Shown here piece after piece: positions 61,242 through 64,000 of a DNA stretch of 64,000 nt. Source of the DNA: Streptomyces sp. H39-S7. Its GTDB lineage: Bacteria; Actinomycetota; Actinomycetes; Streptomycetales; Streptomycetaceae. Position numbers and translations under genes: made by a program. Location of the stretch: the NCBI RefSeq assembly GCF_027158205.1, contig NZ_JAPVLU010000047.1, positions 1 through 64,000 on the forward strand. The letters are read 5' to 3'. The stretch's first letter is position 1. Every line of letters starts with the position of its first letter. The notes beneath the pieces are model-generated. The model searched no databases. It was not told where the DNA came from and worked only from the letters and a program-made list of their open reading frames with translations.

Positions 61242-61364
61242 ATGCACACCCCCCGCTCCTCGTCACCGTCCCGCCGCGCCCGGCCGCGCTTCTCCTGCGC
61301 CGGCGCCGCCCCGCTGATCGAGCGGCCGGCCGCGGCGGTCGAGAAGGCGGTGAAGGTCGCATGA
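61242..61364 (+). CDS. 40-residue small ORF coupled to the siderophore-interacting protein
   Basis: ATG 61242 opens a 41-codon frame (MHTPRSSSPSRRARPRFSCA, then GAAPLIERPAAAVEKAVKVA) ending in TGA at 61362-61364, which overlaps the ATG of the next gene (ATGA). It lies between the iron box and the reductase and has a purine-rich GAGAGAGAAG upstream. The Arg-rich start and amphipathic Ala-rich end give no known domain. It may be a leader peptide that couples translation, or a small protein. Confidence 0.5.
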   Translation: MHTPRSSSPSRRARPRFSCAGAAPLIERPAAAVEKAVKVA

Positions 61365-62182
61365 GCGAGCTGCCCTTCCGCTTCTTCGCGCTGCGGGTCC
61401 TGCGGACGGCCGGCGTCGGAGCGAACTTCGTCCGGGTCACCTTCGGCGGTCCGGACCTGGCGCTGCTCGCCTCCGGCGGCCGCGACCAGCGGTTCAAGCT
61501 GTTCCTGCCGCACTCCGGCCAGGACGAGCCGGTCATGCCCGACCCGTCGGACCCCGAGTGGTTCACAGCCTGGCGCGCCCTCGATCCGGCAGTCCGCGGC
61601 ATCATGCGCACCTACACCGTCCGGGCACTGCGCCGGGCGGGGAGCGAGGCCGCCGAGCTGGACGTGGACTTCGCGCTGCACGGCGACACGGTGCCGGCCT
61701 CCCGCTGGGCGCGGGCCGCCCGCCCCGGCGACCGCGTCACCATCCTCGGCGCGGTGGAGGAGGACAACGCGGGCGTCGACTTCCGGCCACCGCCCGGCAC
61801 CGACTCGATCGTGCTCACCGCCGACGCCACCGCCCTGCCGGCCGTCGCCGGCATCCTGGCCTGGCTGCCGCCCGAGCTGCCGGCGAAGGTCTGGATCGAG
61901 ATCCCGCACGCGGACGACCGCCGTGAACTGCCCAGCCGGGCCGACACCGTGGTGACCTGGCTCATCGGTGACGGCGCGCCGCCCGTCCTGGAGGCGGTAC
62001 GCGCCGCCGAACTGCCGGGGAGCGCGCCGTACGCCTGGATCGCGGGCGAGTCGGGGACGGTCAAGGCGCTCCGCCGCCACCTGGTGTCCGAGCGCGGGAT
62101 CGACCGGCGGGCGGTCACCTTCACCGGCTACTGGAAGCGCGGCAGCTCCGAGGACGATCTCATCGCCGAGGTGAGTGCCTGA
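61361..62182 (+). CDS. siderophore-interacting protein, FAD-dependent ferric-siderophore reductase
   Basis: The 273-residue ViuB/SIP-family enzyme has the FAD-binding motif RTYTVRALRR (Arg83, Tyr85, Thr86) in an N-terminal barrel (FALRVLRTAGVGANFVRVTF) and an NAD(P)H half with VLTADATALPAVAGILAWLP, AWIAGESGTVKALRRHLVSE and the C-terminal FTGYWKRGSSEDDL. It reduces Fe(III)-siderophore inside the cell to release iron. Its iron box and nearness to the ent genes fit recovery of iron from a catecholate. Confidence 0.92.
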   Translation: MSELPFRFFALRVLRTAGVGANFVRVTFGGPDLALLASGGRDQRFKLFLPHSGQDEPVMPDPSDPEWFTAWRALDPAVRGIMRTYTVRALRRAGSEAAELDVDFALHGDTVPASRWARAARPGDRVTILGAVEEDNAGVDFRPPPGTDSIVLTADATALPAVAGILAWLPPELPAKVWIEIPHADDRRELPSRADTVVTWLIGDGAPPVLEAVRAAELPGSAPYAWIAGESGTVKALRRHLVSERGIDRRAVTFTGYWKRGSSEDDLIAEVSA

Positions 62183-62192
62183 GGCGTCGCGG

Positions 62193-62215
62193 CGGCCGGT
62201 GTCCCGTTCCGGCCG
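62193..62215 (+). terminator. hairpin after the siderophore-interacting protein gene
   Basis: CGGCCGG (62193-62199) and CCGGCCG (62209-62215) form a 7-bp stem 10 bases after the stop. Confidence 0.4.
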
Positions 62216-62307
62216 TGCGGGACCCCGTACTTGAGTACCGTTCGAAGTGAGCGGTGCAAGAGTGGTCGGGGCAGTTCGCCGTGCCCCTCGGGGGAGGAGT
62301 CCCGTAC

Positions 62308-62706
62308 ATGCCCCAGAGGTTCACGCCGCGACCGCTGGTCGCCGCACTCGCCCTGTTCCTGGCCGTTCCCCTGGCCGCCGCCTGCGACGGTGTGGACAAG
62401 GCCCTCGACTGCGCCAAGATAGCCGCCCGGATCGCCGGGGATGTGCAGGACCTGCAGTCGACGGCCACCAATATCGGCCAACTGTCGGAGCAGAGCCGCC
62501 GCCAGGACACCTCGGCGGCCCTGGCGAAGCTGAAGCAGGATGTGCAGCAGGTCGGGGGCGACGGCGTCGGCGTCCGCAAGGCCGTCGACGAACTGTCGGC
62601 CGCTGTCGACCGCGCGGAGGACCGCGCCGAGGACGGCAAGGGCCCGGACGTCACCTCCCTCGCGGACGCGGCGGGCCGGCTGTCCGTCGCCTGCACGACG
62701 GGGTAG
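62308..62706 (+). CDS. lipoprotein, unknown function
   Basis: The 132-residue protein has a lipoprotein signal ending PLAAAC, with Cys26 as lipid anchor, and a helical, Gln/Asp-rich mature part (DLQSTATNIGQLSEQSRRQD, ALAKLKQDVQQVG, AVDELSAAVDRAEDRAEDGK) likely to form a coiled coil outside the membrane. A GGAGGAG site precedes ATG 62308 by 8 bases. A second and third cysteine (DCAK and VACTTG) may form a disulfide. No family recognised. Confidence 0.72.
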   Translation: MPQRFTPRPLVAALALFLAVPLAAACDGVDKALDCAKIAARIAGDVQDLQSTATNIGQLSEQSRRQDTSAALAKLKQDVQQVGGDGVGVRKAVDELSAAVDRAEDRAEDGKGPDVTSLADAAGRLSVACTTG

Positions 62707-62714
62707 CGCCTGCC

Positions 62715-63353
62715 TCAGGGCCGGGACGCGTCCGGGCCGGTGCCGTCCGGCCGGGTGGTCGCGGCGTGGGCGGCAAGGACCAGGTGCACGCTGTGGTCGA
62801 CGAGGCGCTCGCGCGACACGTCCAGCGTGCCCCGGAGCCGGCCGGCGAAGAGGTTGGCCAGGCCGCCGACCAGGGCGTAGGCGGTCATCCGGCGGCCTGA
62901 GTCGTCCGTGCCGTCCGCGAGCTGGCCGTCGATGAGGTCGGTGAACGACGGCATCAGCCGGTGGCTGTGCTCGCCCAGGACCGGATCGGCGAAGGGTTCG
63001 AGGAGCAGTAGACGGCCCTTGTGCGGGTCGTCCAGGACGAGCGCGACGAACGCCTCGACGGCGGCGCGGGCACGGGCCGCCGGCTCGGCCGACGTGCGGG
63101 CGACAGCGTCGGCGAGCGTGTCGCGGGCCTCGGTGGCGACCCGCTCGAAGGCGGCGAGCAGCAGCGCGTCGCGGTCGGCGAAGCTCTCGTAGAAGTAGCG
63201 GTCGGTCAACTTGGCGCGGCGGCAGACGGAGCGGACGGTCACCGCCGCACTGCCGTCCTCGCCGGCAAGGCTCAGCGCGGTCGCGAGCAGGGTCTCGCGG
63301 CGCGTCTCGCGTCGGGCGGCCAGGGTGCTGCCGCCCCAGGTGCGATCGCTCAA
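62715..63353 (-). CDS. TetR-family regulator
   Basis: The 212-residue protein has a TetR N-terminal HTH (ETLLATALSLAGEDGSAAVT, VRSVCRRAKLTDRYFYESFA, DRDALLLAAFE) and an all-helical ligand domain. It starts at TTG 63353 with GAGGAG 6 bases upstream, a rare start used here because no ATG or GTG fits. It is divergent from the MpaB-type oxygenase and should repress both by binding the palindrome at 63417-63436. Confidence 0.88.
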   Translation of the reverse strand: MSDRTWGGSTLAARRETRRETLLATALSLAGEDGSAAVTVRSVCRRAKLTDRYFYESFADRDALLLAAFERVATEARDTLADAVARTSAEPAARARAAVEAFVALVLDDPHKGRLLLLEPFADPVLGEHSHRLMPSFTDLIDGQLADGTDDSGRRMTAYALVGGLANLFAGRLRGTLDVSRERLVDHSVHLVLAAHAATTRPDGTGPDASRP

Positions 63354-63367
63354 CAGGATCTCCTCGT

Positions 63368-63386
63368 AGGTGTGTTGACGACACCT
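63368..63386. promoter_or_regulatory. inverted repeat near the TetR start
   Basis: AGGTGT (63368-63373) and ACACCT (63381-63386) form a 6-bp inverted repeat around GTTGACG, in the leader of the TetR gene and overlapping the -35 (TTGACG, 63375-63380) of the divergent gene. Confidence 0.4.
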
Positions 63387-63404
63387 GTCCGCACATTCTA
63401 ACCT
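63375..63404 (+). promoter_or_regulatory. promoter of the MpaB-type oxygenase
   Basis: TTGACG (63375-63380) and TAACCT (63399-63404) are 18 bases apart, placing the start of transcription just before the palindromic operator at 63417. Confidence 0.4.
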
Positions 63405-63416
63405 GGGCGCCCTAGT

Positions 63417-63436
63417 CTGATGACGCCCGTCATCAG
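63417..63436. promoter_or_regulatory. perfect 8-4-8 palindrome, probable TetR operator
   Basis: CTGATGAC and GTCATCAG flank GCCC. It ends 13 bases before GTG 63450 and lies near the -35 region of the divergent TetR gene, where one bound dimer pair could repress both. Confidence 0.65.
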
Positions 63437-63449
63437 TTGGAGGTGCACC

Positions 63450-64000
63450 GTGTCGGACGTCAGACCGCTCGGACCGGAATCACTCACCTGGAAGTACTTC
63501 GGGGACTGGCGCGCCCTGCTGCTGGCGACCTGGGCGGGTTCGATGCAGAACATGCACCCCGAACTCGGTGCCGGAGTCGCCGAGCACTCGCGGTTCTTCG
63601 AGGAGCGCTGGGAGCGGCTGTTCCGCTCGCTCTACCCGATCGGCGGGGTCGTCTACGACGGTCCGCGCGCCGCCGAGACCGCGCGCACCGTCCGCGGCTA
63701 CCACGACACGATCAAGGGCGTGGACGGCTCCGGCCGCCCGTACCACGCGCTCAACCCGGGCACGTTCTACTGGGCGCACGCGACGTTCTTCGTCCTGACC
63801 ATGCATGTCGCGGAGTACTTCGGCGGCGGGCTCACCGAGGTCCAGCGGCGGCAGCTCTTCGACGAGCACGTGCGCTGGTACGCGCTCTACGGGATGAGCA
63901 TGAAGCCGGTCCCCGCGACCTGGGAGGACTTCCAGGCGTACTGGGACCACATGTGCGCGGAGGTGTTGGAGGACAACGCGCCCACCCGGCAGGTCCTCGA
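63450..64000 (+). CDS. MpaB/DUF2236-family oxygenase (3' end outside window)
   Basis: The frame is open to the window edge (183 codons visible, no stop). The sequence (SLTWKYFGDWRALLLATWAG, SMQNMHPELGAGVAEHSRFF, YPIGGVVYDGPRAAETARTV) and YHALNPGTFYWAHATFFVLT match the DUF2236/MpaB-type oxygenase family, which includes latex-clearing proteins and the fungal MpaB. His in FYWAHATFF and in EHSRF are candidate haem or iron ligands. GTG 63450 has TTGGAGG just upstream. The adjacent TetR protein is its likely regulator. Substrate unknown. Confidence 0.82.
   Translation, partial: MSDVRPLGPESLTWKYFGDWRALLLATWAGSMQNMHPELGAGVAEHSRFFEERWERLFRSLYPIGGVVYDGPRAAETARTVRGYHDTIKGVDGSGRPYHALNPGTFYWAHATFFVLTMHVAEYFGGGLTEVQRRQLFDEHVRWYALYGMSMKPVPATWEDFQAYWDHMCAEVLEDNAPTRQVL

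Overview
The window is high-GC DNA with strong third-position GC bias, frequent GTG starts, MerR/LacI-rich sugar regulation, DmdR/IdeR-type iron boxes, a rare TTA codon and PfkB, GH87 and GH92 genes. Together these point to a Streptomyces or close relative, in a chromosomal accessory or arm-proximal region. I see no rRNA, tRNA, CRISPR array, insertion sequence or replication origin. The identity of the organism is inference.

Layout. 1-9170: the 3' end of a DUF2637-type protein, small hypothetical genes, a DUF5937/ArsR-type regulator, a TPR protein, two glycosyltransferases (GT1-like and GT87-like), an S4 RNA-binding protein, a DHA2 drug exporter and a YihY/BrkB membrane protein. 9245-18378: a self-contained alpha-glucan utilisation locus made of a LacI-type regulator, a MalEFG-type importer without its own ATPase, a secreted GH87 alpha-1,3-glucanase with carbohydrate-binding modules, and a cytoplasmic GH13 alpha-glucosidase. 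CTTGCGT/ACGCAAG sites lie at both promoters. 18523-28656: ferritin, ribokinase, SRPBCC, an LLM flavin enzyme, a lipid-phosphate group (PAP2, BrkB, PAP2-diacylglycerol kinase fusion), a histone-H1-like Lys/Ala-rich DNA-binding protein and a serine hydrolase. 28734-33181: phosphoglucomutase divergent from the glgA/glgM-glgC pair, which makes ADP-glucose and glycogen or maltose-1-phosphate.

33314-48147: an oxidoreductase/XRE/membrane operon; a TTA-containing LLM oxidoreductase followed by an acyl-CoA ligase and a carotenoid-cleavage-type oxygenase; an M15 peptidase; a GntR-controlled ABC exporter; a YhgE/DUF3533-like membrane protein; a NarL-type two-component system; and a LacI regulator. 48243-54720: a second glycan locus with a CUT2 importer divergent from a secreted GH92 alpha-mannosidase carrying two F5/8C domains; GTAACGTT sites sit at three promoters.

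54799-62182: a diiron ferritin-like protein behind a perfect palindrome, then an iron-box-controlled catechol-siderophore group (entA-entC-entE), an exported Tat-type carotenoid-oxygenase homologue, a second iron box, a 40-residue coupled small ORF and a siderophore-interacting ferric reductase. The window ends with a lipoprotein and a TetR regulator divergent from an MpaB-type oxygenase that runs off the edge.

Functionally, the two glycan loci both attack polymers typical of fungal walls (alpha-1,3-glucan and alpha-mannan). The two carotenoid-oxygenase homologues, each next to an aryl/acyl-adenylating enzyme, are the least explained part of the window.
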